From: Liopterus haemorrhoidalis
Lineage: Eukaryota > Arthropoda > Insecta > Coleoptera > Dytiscidae
Direction: 5' to 3'
Assembly (NCBI GenBank): GCA_963971575.1
Contig: OZ020611.1
Coordinates: 5,468,882 to 5,532,881, forward strand
Length of the DNA stretch: 64,000 nt
Both the position numbers and the translations under genes were made by a program. Under the pieces are notes generated by a model. The model made no database searches. It saw only the letters and a program-made list of their open reading frames with translations, and was not told where the DNA came from. This document shows, in pieces, positions 30,721 to 41,555 of the stretch (positions are counted from its first letter, which is position 1; every line of letters starts with the position of its first letter).

Positions 30721-31546
30721 GGAATGCTCTGGCCAAATAATTGAGCTGTTAGTCGCAAATAGCTATGGTCGCTATGCGCTAAAAATCCTAACTAACCAAT
30801 GAAAATTGTCAACAAGCAACATAATATGATGTTATATTATTTTCTCTAATTCCTAAAGAGAAAGTAAGTCTGTAAATCCCGCTTCTTAACTCAATATAAA
30901 GTTGACTTTGATCGCGAGCTGCAAAGAGTGTGAAAGGGCGGTAGAACGACAGAGGGATAGAGAGAGAGACATTGCAAAAGTCAAAGGAAGAGTTCTGGAA
31001 ATAATTATAAATGAAGTATATAAATTTAATAGTTTCCATGGAGCATTCTCATTTTATAAAGGAAAAATCTTTGCTCCAATATTAAATGTTTTATTTGAAA
31101 CTATATTACGAGGGCTTTTTCATCAGAGCTCTTTGATTGTTCCACCAAGCTTCATTTTGTGTTTTTATTATGAAATACACTGCAATAATAACTCCAACTC
31201 TTATTAGATCTCTAGCTGATACTCTACAATATGTTTCTTTTTAAAATAATTGAATTAAGCTTCTTTGATACTGCTTTGATTCTGCTTTATAATTAACAAG
31301 AAAAAAAGTAATACTATTGATCCATGGATTTCGATATTTACTATTTTAAACAGTCATCCTTAGTGATATCAACTTGGAATTAGGCTACCTTTCAATAAAT
31401 GTTGCATTGAGATTTACTGTCGTACGGAGTGATTTTGCTGCACGAGAACGCTCGTCCTCCTCACGTTGATACTTCACGGGGATATTTTCCGCGCCCACCG
31501 ATCAATTTTTGCCTAGTGCCCATTTGATCATTTAGATGGGGGATTC
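30721..31546. other. Mostly non-coding; possible short transposase relic
   Basis: At about 31430-31485 the + strand reads VILLHENARPPHVDTSR, resembling the second-Asp block (HDNARPH) of mariner transposases with Asp changed to Glu. It is too short for certainty. Nothing else is visible. Confidence 0.4.
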
Positions 31547-32060
31547 CCAACGGGGTCCAGGTGGACCCCTTGGGGTCTATGGAAGTTTAGAAAGGGTCTA
31601 TATTGTTCCAGGGGTCTAGTATTAAACTAGTACGAATTCAGAGTTGGGGCAAAGCCAGCCACGGGTCCTAAACCTAAAAAAAATATGCGAAAGTAATGAT
31701 GAACTTTATAATAATTTACTTCTTCATACAGAAGTTCGTTGGTAGTCGAATGGCAATTGTTTGCACCGTTTTACTGAAATCTTTAATTCTGTAACTCTGT
31801 AATAGTTACTTTTGGAAATTGATAAACCTACGGCAACAAAAGTAATTGAATCAAAAAGCATATATTTTATTTAGCACACATATTTTCTTTATTTAATAAT
31901 ATGCAAAATAAATTACAAGGAAAAAACGTGAATCTCATTCAAACTCGGACAGATATATTTGGGTTTCGTTCCAAAATTGATTTGTTTAGTTCCACTTTAA
32001 ATGAATTGAAGGAGAATTTGGAAGATACAATCAATTTTCAAGCAAGTGGTTATGCCAAAT
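31547..32060 (+). pseudogene. hAT transposase relic, + strand
   Basis: The start GGGGATTCCCAACGGGGTCC resembles hAT-type ends. At 31889-32050 the frame reads LFNNMQNKLQGKNVNLIQTR then FGFRSKIDLFSSTLNELKEN. This matches the NxKLQGKxxxLxxxxxxxxxFxxKLxLW block of ZBED/GTF2IRD2-like hAT transposases. The RNase H core and BED finger are gone. Confidence 0.5.
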
Positions 32061-32342
32061 TTTGGAATTGTAAAGATATTCGCAAGACCCAATTTTATCG
32101 TGCATAAATCTTTTTGTATCTTAAGTAACTTACCGTTCATAGACCAATTTTATCGTGCAAAAACCTTTTTTCACTGTGATTAACATACCATTCGAAAGAC
32201 CTATTATACCGTGCGGAGGATCTATCTTAATGTGCCTTTAATGTTTCCCTAAATAAAACGATATTTTTTATATATATTTATTTTATTTATGTAAACGTAA
32301 ATACAACAAAGTATTACAAAAATAATATAACCATTATTAATT

Positions 32343-32822
32343 TTAATATTTAATGCGATTTTTGGACTTGGCATTTTTCTGCCAATTTTGTCAAATTTGG
32401 AGTGTAATTCGTGCATTTTAGAAGCAGTTCCGCTTTTAGACTTGCATCCGTTCTATGTTACAGTGTGCTTCTATGTTTGTTTTTTATGTAGTTCATCGTA
32501 GAGAAAAATTGTTCGCAATTGTATGTGAACCCAAATAAAGCTAAATCCCAAAAACTAATCTTCTGGCATTAGAATAGTTAGCTGGAAAGGAGTTCCAGTA
32601 TTTAAATATAATGTCCTGTGGTGTTTCCTCCATAGTTGTCTCATTTTTTTATAGTGCTAGTGTGGCGAACATTACAGTGTTAGCAGCATTTTCTATACAC
32701 ATCTACATTACTTAACACACGAGATTTTTTTGGTAACTGTAAGTTCTGTGTCGGTCAGATTTTTATTGAAAATATAAGAGCCGCACTTTTTTCAGCAAAG
32801 AGCCGCGGGTTGCCGACCCCTG
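32343..32822 (-). pseudogene. hAT transposase C-terminus and 5' end, minus strand
   Basis: On the minus strand LFGFTYNCEQFFSTMNYIKN then KHRSTL, a stop, and LKAELLLKCTNYTPNLTKLA is the hAT C-terminal dimerisation domain. At the right (5') edge CAGGGGTCGGCAACCCGCGG (inverse at about 32803-32822) is a typical hAT terminal inverted repeat. The piece between is AT-rich. The matching 3' terminus was not found. Confidence 0.65.
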
Positions 32823-32990
32823 GGATAGGTCATTAATGTATAAAATAGTGTTATCAGCGTAAGAGATAATTTTTGAATGAATATTAATCTCAAAAAGATC
32901 ATTGACGTAAATTAGAAATGGAGTTTGTCCTAAAATAGTGCCTTGCGGCACTCCTGGATTTAATAATTCCTTTACAGTGTAATATGCCAT
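32823..32990 (-). pseudogene. LINE reverse transcriptase fragment
   Basis: It reads GVPQGTILGQTPFLIYVNDL then SKIISYADNTILYINDLS. This is RT palm motifs B and C with YADD changed to YADN, so the catalytic pair is broken. The hAT end cuts it at 32822. Confidence 0.75.
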
Positions 32991-34018
32991 TCACTGATGT
33001 TTGTTGTTTCTTTGGATCAGTCCGGTGACTATCAAATAGTTTGAGGTATATCCTTTAAATATATTGGTGAATTATATTTATTAATTCTCTAGCTCTCTCC
33101 GTTTCTTTGTCACTTTATATTTCTCTATCACTGGCTGTATCTCTTTCCAGTTCTACACATCCAGTTTTTCCATCTTCCTTCCACTGTGATCCAACAATAA
33201 ACCGTAAAACAAGAAGTATCATAGTCGTTACATAAAAAAATACGATAATCCTCCATGAGAAATAAAAAACTGGTAGCGAGATAATCGAAACATCCCTCTA
33301 TAAATATGTGTTTTATTTTTTATCCCTCTTTATTGTTCTGTCTGTTTAAGCGTCCTATTTACCAGCACCTCATTCGCCAGTCGGTATCAAGCTTCACATC
33401 TGCTGTTTTTCTAATGTTTCTTGCGACGCTTGTTTGAACGTTTCTTCGCCATCTTTTTCGCTACATAATAATAAATCTTACCCCACTGTACTTAACTGAA
33501 TAAAGCTCTGTATGGCTTTTTATATGAGCAAGAAATTCGTGATTTTTTAAGTACGAACACTCTCCGTGCGCTGCGCTAATGTATATTGTAAATATTGTTT
33601 GTCATGGAAATCAGATGATTCTCATTCATGAGTTAATGTACCATAAATATGGATTTTTAATCGATGTTTTTAAAAGTTATTTTCATCTGAAAAGACTGTT
33701 TAAATATTAATGATGGTTATTTTGTAATTATAATGAATTTTTACGAAGAGCCTCGACGTAGGCTTCGAATTCGTTCACTTATAAACTTTCACATTTCAGG
33801 GTTTTATAGGTACAGTGTTTATAACGACATCTGATATAACGACATATCGTATTGTACATTGATCTGAGCCGGAAACGTACGAGAGGAATTTTTGTTCCGA
33901 TTGCGTTTTTGAAAAATATTAATAATTTTTTTAATTCAAAGCTAAATTATGGCTAATAGTCTATGGATTTTTTGTATTTATGGATACGATAGTGTCTTTT
34001 TTTTTTAAATAAAAAATA
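32991..34018. other. Non-coding AT-rich stretch
   Basis: A short TTTCAGGGTTTTATAGGTAC at about 33794 resembles the left end of the tRNA-cassette family, without the rest. No gene is visible. Confidence 0.5.
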
Positions 34019-34207
34019 CAAGCTGTCTCAAAAGAAATTTTATATTTAGTGGATCGATTAAAAAAAAAGTAAGCCGTATATAGAAAAAATGTTTATTAAT
34101 TATTAAAATACGCTTTTTGGGGATTTATTTCTTAAAAATAATATCGTCTAAATGTCATTTAATCGAACAGTAAAATTACTTATGACGTCTCGGCAGGTAG
34201 ACTCAAG

Positions 34208-35327
34208 GATAGAATAGAATAGAATAGAATAGTTTATTCTGTCTGTATGATACAAGGTAAAGACAATGTCAGTGTTACAGTTCATAATACATAATGATTT
34301 TTACATAGATGATAATTTGCAGTCAAGAAATTCATTTATGCTGTAGAAGGCTTTTTGTAGTAAGAATCTTTTTATCTTCTTTGATCTCTTTGGGTAACTT
34401 GTTGTAGATTATAATTCCAATATTTAACATCTCGGTGGTTTTTAAACGCAGGTTGTATGTTTCTAAATTGTGTTTGGTCCTTGTGTTATAGTCATGTCTC
34501 TCCTCGTGCCTAGTTAGCCGGTTTTTTTGCTTATGAGTTTCAAGAGCTTTTTCCAATATGAATGTGCTGTATAGTGTTAGGATCTTGTGTTTAACAAATA
34601 TAGGCCGACAGTGGACGTTATTAAGCTCTTGATCTAGAGCTCTTACCGCTTTCTTTTGGACAACAAAGACTTTTTGTGCATGAGCCGAGATTCCCCAAAC
34701 CGATAAGGCATATGTCATCACTGAATGGAACAGGGCAAAGTATGCTGTCCGTCCTGCTTCACAGCTGACGCATTTGGTGATACGTCGTATAACATAGACT
34801 GACTTGGACAGTTTTGCTGTTTGGTTTTGAATGTGTGGCAGCCATGTTATCCTTGTATCCAGTGTTATGCCTAGGAATTGTGCTGACTCTGCTCTTATGA
34901 GTGTTCTTCTAGATGCAGTGAGATATAGGTATTTGGTCTTACTATCATTGAGTTGTAGTTCGTTAGAACCAAACCAATTTGTTGCCAGGTCCCGAAGCAT
35001 TTGAGTTTGTTGTATCAGTTCTTCACCTTTGTTGCTTTTTGTGGCAATTGTTGCATCGTCTGCAAATAGCACAATGTGGCCATTGTGTATATTTGCTGGC
35101 AAATCATTAATGTAAAGGATAAAGAATAATGGTCCCAGTATTGATCCTTGTGCTATGCCTCTGTTCATTGTTTGCAATCCACTTTTATTTTTATTTGTTT
35201 CGACAAGCTGCTTCCTATCCGAGAGATAGGACTCTATCAGTTTAATCACAACCCCTCTTATGCCATACTTCTCGAGTTTCTGTAAGAGTATGGGATGCGA
35301 CATACAGTCAAATGCTTTTGTTAAATA
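34208..35327 (-). mobile_element. 5'-truncated LINE nested in the DUF4817-type element
   Basis: The 3' end carries a TAGAA pentamer tail (34208-34232) after the coding region. The 5' end is truncated within the RT domain at the codons KAFDCMSHPIL. Flanking transposase sequence is not contiguous, so insertion was accompanied by deletion or a later loss. Confidence 0.8.
34332..35303 (-). CDS. LINE reverse transcriptase (partial, open, 323 aa)
   Basis: The frame is uninterrupted. Residues 51-67 (AQGSILGPLFFILYIND) are RT motif B. FADDA (about residues 80-84) is the catalytic motif with both Asp intact, followed by LQLNDSKTKYL, QFLGITLDTRITWLPHI and YALSVWGISAH of the thumb and connection. The Jockey/CR1 type is likely. 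The fingers and the endonuclease domain are missing. Synthesis of cDNA on target DNA is the ancestral role. The intact frame suggests a young copy. Confidence 0.85.
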   Translation of the reverse strand: MSHPILLQKLEKYGIRGVVIKLIESYLSDRKQLVETNKNKSGLQTMNRGIAQGSILGPLFFILYINDLPANIHNGHIVLFADDATIATKSNKGEELIQQTQMLRDLATNWFGSNELQLNDSKTKYLYLTASRRTLIRAESAQFLGITLDTRITWLPHIQNQTAKLSKSVYVIRRITKCVSCEAGRTAYFALFHSVMTYALSVWGISAHAQKVFVVQKKAVRALDQELNNVHCRPIFVKHKILTLYSTFILEKALETHKQKNRLTRHEERHDYNTRTKHNLETYNLRLKTTEMLNIGIIIYNKLPKEIKEDKKILTTKSLLQHK

Positions 35328-36006
35328 TACGCCATACGGCAGCCCATATGGTCACTTTAGGCGAATGTAGGGGTTTCTGATGTTTGCGTTTTGGATTCGT
35401 TGCACTCCAGTAGCGGCAGTTCTGCTTATTTAGGTGGCCATTAAGATGAAAATGAGCTTCATCCGAAAACAAAATGTTGGTTAACGTTGAAAATCACTCA
35501 ATCACCTGATTTACGAAATTAAGCCTCTGACTAGCATCTTGGGGCTTTAATTCTTGCACCAATTGAATTTTGTAGGGGTGCAGCTTTAGGTCTTTGTGCA
35601 TAATGCGATGTAATTATGATCTATGCACATTTAAAGCACTTGCGCGCTTCCGAATTGAAAGGTTCGGGTCGTCACGAACAGACTGATTAACATTCTCCAC
35701 GTTTTCTACCGTTCTTGATGACCTAGGTTGCCCGGATTTTGATTTATCCAGCGTTGTACCAGTCTCTTCAAACTTTTTAACCCAATGTCGAATGAGAGGA
35801 ATGCTTGGCGCATCATTTAAGTGGCGAAAACCTCGAATACGGCAGAATTTTCTAGGCGCTACAGTCGCCGAATCACCGTTTTTGTAAAACTCTCGCACGC
35901 ATAACGCGCGGTCTGCTCCCGAGAAACGCTCCATAGCGACTGAATTCCCAAGAGCCAAGCTTCCGATTGACATAACCCCCGCGCCCCTCGGATACGTTGC
36001 GTTCAC
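35328..36006 (-). pseudogene. DUF4817-type transposase N-terminal half
   Basis: It opens at 36006 and reads MERFSGADRALCVREFYKNG, then LIRHWVKKFEETGTTLDKSK (first HTH) and DPNLSIRKRASALNVHRS (second HTH) to a stop. It continues NILFSDEAHFHLNGHLNKQN (first catalytic Asp) and PLHSPKVTIWAAV where the LINE enters. The C-terminal STCRDVISNFTVRLN reappears at about 34150-34200. It is not translatable as a whole. Confidence 0.85.
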
Positions 36007-36089
36007 GCAGTAAGCTAATTAAATATAAAATTTCTTTTGAGACACCTTGTATAATAAAAATTGTTTAACAGCTGAGTTGTTAAATTGGT

Positions 36090-36644
36090 TACATAACGTT
36101 ATGACTATTTTTAGCATGATGTCTGTCGGTCTGTCTGTCCGTCCGTCTGTCTGTCTGTCTGTCTGTCCGTCCGTCTGTCTGTCCGTCTGTCTGTGTACAC
36201 GTGCAGAGCAAATTCGGCTGAAAGGATTTTTATGAAACTTCATATTTAAGCTTCCGCCATCAATGGCACGAGTTGATCAACTTTTGGTAAAAATCGGTTG
36301 ACTAAAAATGGGAGTTTACTCGTGTCGACTTTAAGATTTTTGCGAATATTTCACAACAGAAAAATATCGCGAAAAAAATTATTAAACAAAAGTTGCTATA
36401 AAAGCAATAACTAATAACTTTTATTTGAGACGTTTTTTGATAAAACGAAAATTTTTGAATAATTTTCAATTTTTCGAAAGTCTCAATTTTTTCATATTTA
36501 TATGTAACGTTTCCATGGTCATGATAAATAATATCTCTGTTAGAAAATATTAGGTCAAGTTATTTCTATTCTGCTGCTAGAATGTAATTTATATAAGTAC
36601 TTTATGATGGCGGTCGGTCCTGTGGTGGCCACAGCTGTTTTTTT
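36090..36644 (-). repeat. GACA-microsatellite dispersed repeat, copy 4
   Basis: It matches copies 1-3, in reverse, from CTATTTTTAGCATGATGTCT to the head GTGGTGGCCACAGCTG. The tail beyond ACATAACGTTATGACTA is missing. The microsatellite is at 36118-36192. Confidence 0.8.
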
Positions 36645-37607
36645 CCTTCCTCCTCGCGTCCTTAATAATTCCCACACATCTAAAATAATGAACACCTACA
36701 TTGTGTTATTGTAACAGTGATTCAAATTAAAATTTCCATTATAGTCAGAGTCTGTTTAAACAAATATCATGTTAGTTAAACAAAGCCAAGTCGTTTTCGC
36801 GCTGGAATTTAATATTAATTTTAATAAATATTAACTGTGTTTACGCAATGTTCATTTAATATTCAGTCATTAATCAACAGCATTTATAATAACAACCACG
36901 ACACGTCGCCGCCGTCCATCAGTAAAGACTACAGCTGCCACATTAAATATGCAACATTTTTATAATGTAATTTAAAATGTAATAAAAGAAAAATGCTAAT
37001 ATCTACGAAAGACAGCTCGAGTATTAACTAGAACTCTCGGTATTAAATGAGCGTTAGTTATGAAAGTTTTCATAAGCGAATAATATGCTAAAACTGGTTG
37101 ACTCGAATTTCGTAAGGTTTTTGTTATATATATTCTTGCTCCAACGTAAATAATAAAAGAGATTTTTCAATTTCGTGTAGCGCCAATTGAATAATATTAA
37201 TCTTAAAAATTGCATTGCACAAAAAATAATCTATATTAATAAAATTGGAGGCTCTATCTGTTTGTTTATTTTTTCTACACGTTTCAGATGATTATAAGAC
37301 AATATTTGCAAAAAAAAAAACTATTTTTGTCTGTCTGTCGGTTTATCTATTTATTCGCCTGTCCGAGATTTACGACAAGCCTAGCTTAGTATTGACAGCG
37401 TTATAAAATAAAACTATACTCCTATATTAATTAATTGTCTTATAATAATTACAATATTTGTCAATTCAGTAATTCATAGACTGACGTAGTTAGAATTTAA
37501 ATTTAAGTACATTTATTTACGGTCGATAATTATATATTTTTTTCTTAACTGTAATTAATATGGTTAATAAATGAATTATTATTATTATTATTAAATAATT
37601 TTAAAAC
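36645..37607. other. Non-coding stretch
   Basis: AT-rich, with a short TGTCTG tract at about 37327. No gene is supported. Confidence 0.5.
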
Positions 37608-38692
37608 ATGGGCAGAGGCAAAGCTATTGATGAAAAAATTTGGTTAATCATTGAGAACTTAGCAAAAACAGTAAAAACCAATTCCGAAATCGGAAAATTA
37701 TTAGGTTTGTCAAGATACAGTATTAAAAATATTGTAAAATTGTACAAAACAAGAGGTTCAGTTGCCCCAAAGCCCCAGTACGAGAAGAAAACTACACTGA
37801 CGGACAATGACAAACGTGCATTGAAAAGAATTATTAAGGATAACAGACGTGCTAAGTACAGTCAATTGAGTGTACTGTGGAGCGATGTTGTTGGAAGATG
37901 TGTTTCAAGGTCTACATGTCATAAAGAAGCTAAAAAAATTAGGATTTGGAACCTATAAGGTAATATTTTTTTAATCGGACTCTTAATTGTTATTTACAGA
38001 TATTTATAAAACTTTCTTAGGCCAAGGAAAAACCATTGTTGACGTCTAAGCAAAAGAAAAACAGCTTGAAATGGGCAAGAGAACATAAAATATGGAATTG
38101 TGAAAAGTGGAACAGCGTGCAATGGAGCGATGAGTCTAGGTTTGAAGTCTGTGTAGGGGACAACCGGAGCAGAGTCAGAAACATGAAGCATATCATCCCG
38201 ATTGCTTGAAAAGGAAGGTGAAATTTCCAGCATCTGTCATGGTATGGGGTTGAATGTCTACAAGAGGTGTAGGAAAACTTCACTTTATCGATGGCATTGT
38301 TAACACAGCCAAATATTTAAGTATTTTAGAGGAGTCTCTGTTGCCAACTATTGAGCATGCATTAATCTCTGGGGAGGATTTTATTTTTCAACAAGATGGA
38401 GCCGCTTGCTATACGTCAAAAAAATCTTTGAAATGGTTCCGTGATCATTCTATTCCACTTTTAGAGTGAGTTTCAAGTAGCCCAGACTTATCCCCCATCG
38501 AGACACTTTGGCACGAAATGAAAAAACGATTGCGTATAACACCGGCTAGAACAATTCCAGAATTAAGACTAAAGCTTCATAATATATGGGATGGATAATT
38601 TTACTCCTCGACAATGCCAAGACCTTGTAGATACTATGCTTATAAGAATTAATGCCGTTATAAAAATGAAAGATGACGTTACCCAGTGGTAA
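37608..38692 (+). pseudogene. Tc1-like transposase with a probable 61-bp intron
   Basis: It starts MGRGKAIDEKIWLIIENLAK and has the paired-type HTH IGKLLGLSRYSIKNIVKLYK. One frameshift then leads to LKKLGFGTYK. A GT...AG interval (37960-38020), which would break the frame, joins GTYK exactly to AKEKPLLTSKQKKNSLKWAR. Next come WSDESRFEV (first catalytic Asp), FIDGIVNTAKYLSILEESLL, FQQDGAACYTSKKSL (second Asp) and SSPDLSPIETLWHEMKKRLR (third site, Glu). It ends DDVTQW and TAA. Two stops are present. Terminal repeats were not identified. Confidence 0.85.
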
Positions 38693-40426
38693 CTTCTGAA
38701 ATAGGTTTCCAAGTTAATGGCTTTCCAATGCAAATATTATTTTTTTCTTATTAATTTACTTTAATAGTTGTAAATATTAATCGTAAATCTCTAAAATGTT
38801 TAATTGAAAATAAAATATTACCTAGATTTCATAAGCTATTCGCATTCTGTTAATTGAACAGCAATAAGTAAAAATTTCATAGCTGGGCCAACTGATAGTG
38901 GACAGGGCTCGTATTATGTATACAAATTCTATTTTTCTTATACCTTATTGAATATATTTAGAGGGCACCAAATTGTGTCCATTCAAGGGACGTCAATTCC
39001 CCTCACGCCGGCTCTGTATATGCATGCTTAATTTTAGCTCTAGGTCCAGTCTTTAGGCCCCAATTTCTGCCGACGCCGCATGAATATTTTTTTGAACATT
39101 CCTCAATATCCTACACTAACATCCACCGTCTTTCTTCCTTTTTAAACCTTCTGTAATAAAGTATCGTTTTTTTTATGAACACTTCCCCACTGTGTACACT
39201 AGTGATTAATCCTGGTCACATTGCAATTGATTCGTACAGATCCGTTGGAAATCCCCAGCTCTCAATATTTAATAGCGGTGTGCGAAATGAATTTAGCTAG
39301 GGATTATCTCCGGGCCTAGCGAGGGAATAGAGAGCTCTACTTTGTCCTGTGTATACCGTGTCCTGTCAGCAGTGGCGCGGACCAGGATTAACATGGCCGC
39401 ATGTTAATTACCTCGCAAGTCTGAAGGATACGAAGCTTTCAGGACCGATGAGCAGATTGTTGGGAAAGCATATGTACTTACTTAGTGACTGGTAAATAGA
39501 CAACAAGGGGTTTCGCTTGCAAATTAAGAGCCGAATCAAAAAGTCAGTTCAACTTTTACATATGGATAAGTTAGGTGATCGAAAAGATGGTAGCAACCAT
39601 CTACAAATGGTTAACTACCGTATATCTGTATTCTGAAACAGATGGTTTTATGGTTGTAATGTAAGACCAAGTGATAAATACTGTAGTCTTATTTTAAACC
39701 AGGAGAAGTAAATTCTAAAGTTATGTTATAGTATATAACAAGTCACCAGAAAAGTCGCTAGACTTTTTTTTTCAGAAAAATTGAATTTTGACATAATAAA
39801 TGTTAATAATAGTATACTGCAACATTAATCTATTAAGAAAAACTCATGATAATAATTGTAAACATTATATAAATATCAATAAACTATTTAACACTATTTA
39901 ACAATAAGACAGCAACTGTGAGCAAAAATCACACCGTTCATAACTTTGTAGCGAAAGCGTATATCGGTTAATGTTGATGATCACTCACCATCATGAAATT
40001 TCACGGGCATGCTTTCATTAATATGTCAGGGAAAATAACTATCATAAATATTATTATAGCAATTTAATACGAGAACTATATAGAACTATATTACGAGAAT
40101 ATCACTCACGATAAGCTAACGAGTTTGTTAATGGCGGAGTAATGTTGCTATTTTAGTACTGTTAAAATAATAATAATAATAATATTTATTGATCTAGTAG
40201 ATTACATACAAGTAATATTGAATAAGTCATTTTATAAATTGTCAATAATCAATAATCAGTAATCTCTCAGACAGCAACGAAATGTTCGACTACTTTAGTG
40301 AACTATTCTTAATCAACTAGTGGACCCGTTGCCAACTGTGCTGGCAAACAAATCATTACCTTAATGTGAAACTTGCTCGATACCTCAGACTTCTTTCTCT
40401 AGCCATACGCCTAACTTCATCCAATT
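38693..40426. other. Non-coding stretch
   Basis: No coding domain is visible. At about 40165-40200 an AAT run followed by ATTTATTGATCTAGTAGATT resembles the 3' tail of the minus-strand LINE at 15091, so a LINE 3' end may lie here. Confidence 0.45.
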
Positions 40427-40690
40427 CAAATTGAATCAACTCTTTTCCCATTATTAAAAACTGAACAAATAATGAGTATTATTCCGAATTATTTATTCAT
40501 TACCTTTTTAAGATGGGAAAATGATTCATTTTCACTCGTGCATTACCTTTATAATAATAAAACTGAAAATGATTTGAGACGTTAAATTTAAAATATATTT
40601 ATTAAAATAAATTTTCCAATTACTTATATAATATAAAAATACGCACACGGAAAAAAGCGCAAATGAAAAAATACACACACGGAAAAAAGC
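40427..40690. repeat. Dispersed repeat with ACGCACACGGAAAAAA units, copy 1
   Basis: The sequence from TTGAATCAACTCTTTTCCCA through ACGTTAAATTTAAAATATAT to the ACGCACACGG units is about 85-90 percent similar to 52180-52460. It is non-coding and of unknown class. Confidence 0.75.
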
Positions 40691-40815
40691 CCATTACCGT
40701 GGTGTCGTCAGCGAAGGCTACAAATTCTGAGCTCAGAGTATCCCCTGCAATGTCATTTACATATAAAATATATAGAAGTGGCCCAAGTATACTTCCTTAC
40801 GGTACACACTGACTT
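40691..40815 (-). pseudogene. LINE reverse transcriptase fragment
   Basis: It reads GSILGPLLYILYVNDIAGDT then FVAFADDTTVMG, RT motifs B and C with the FADD catalytic pair. Only about 120 bp survive, next to the ACGCACACGG repeat. Confidence 0.8.
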
Positions 40816-40899
40816 GCCAGTCAATCTTCTAGCTCGTCCTAATTTAAAAGTAGACTATAAGAGATATCGAAAATACAAATTTTGATAAAAAACAAAGGA

Positions 40900-41260
40900 A
40901 GTGTGAGCTGATGTGTTATCGGTATTGTCGACATTGGTCAAAATGTCTTCACAAGACCCGATTGATGTTTCTACTTCTTTTGCAATATTTCTTATAGTCA
41001 ATTGTTGATTAGTACGAATTAATTGGCGAACCGTAACAACCTACTTGTTGGTTTTGGAAAATGGAAGTGTTCCCAATCTATCATCATCTGTGGTTGAATT
41101 TCTATCATATTTAAAACGTCCCAATCGTTTAAAATAAGCAGTTCAACTCAGAACCTATTCTCCAAAAGCTGATTTCAAATGTTTTTGTAGTTGTCTTTTC
41201 AAGTTTGAAACAAAATTTCACACAAGTTGCTCTTCGATCAGGTCTATGCTTAGATCGTAA
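40900..41260 (-). pseudogene. Mariner transposase N-terminal relic (SETMAR-like)
   Basis: In shifting frames it reads DQRATCVKFCFKLEKTTTKT, then STTDDDRLGTLPF and TVRQLIRTNQQLTIRNIAKE, then VETSIGSCEDIL. These are the first and second HTH of mariner transposases of the EQRxxIKFCxKLG type. The catalytic domain is absent. Confidence 0.7.
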
Positions 41261-41479
41261 GGAAAGAAAATCGAATTATCAAATCCTATAAAATTCCCAG
41301 CGAAGCACTTATACCTGATTCGACGCTGACTTTATATAGTATCGGAAGATGTGAATTTTGAAGTTGCCTCCTGGATTTCATCCCTCATTCTTGTACTCCA
41401 TAGACGACCATCTTACCAGGGAGAGAATTAATTTATAGTTTTAAAATTTAAATTTAATGAGACAAGTATGTGTATACTA
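41261..41479. other. Non-coding stretch upstream of ratchet candidate 2
   Basis: No gene is visible. Confidence 0.4.
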
Positions 41480-41555
41480 ATAATCTTTTCTTTTTCAGGT
41501 GAGTCGCTACATATTCAAATTTATTACGAGGCACTGCTTGTAGTATTTGTAAGTA
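41480..41555 (+). promoter_or_regulatory. Candidate recursive-splicing ratchet point 2
   Basis: A branch-point-like TACTAAT (41474-41480) and a pyrimidine tract precede TTTTTCAG (ending 41498), fused to GTGAGT (41499-41504). Fifty nucleotides later GTAAGT follows TAGTATTT (41541-41554). The sequence between shares ACATA, TTTAT, ACT and GTATTTGT(A/G)AGTAT with candidate 1. The frame after the first two bases is open (ESLHIQIYYEALLVVF), so a real short exon is a possible alternative. Confidence 0.45.

Larger units (their letters stand above)
34019..36049 (-). mobile_element. DUF4817-type mariner relative, copy 2, split by a LINE
   Basis: The inverted ends CAAG(C/G)TGTCTCAAAAGAAA are flanked by TA (34017-34018 and 36050-36051). 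The transposase runs right to left. The LINE at 34208-35327 interrupts it, with loss of the transposase segment around the second and third catalytic residues. The remaining parts match copy 1 closely. Confidence 0.88.

Noticed and set aside
33790..33815. Another tRNA-cassette element end (TTTCAGGGTTTTATAGGTAC)
   Set aside because: Only about 20 bp match and no body or right end follows.
41499..41548. Exon of a GILT-like thiol reductase (IYYEAL resembles that family)
   Set aside because: Only six residues match, the CxxC active site is absent and no neighbouring exons are visible.
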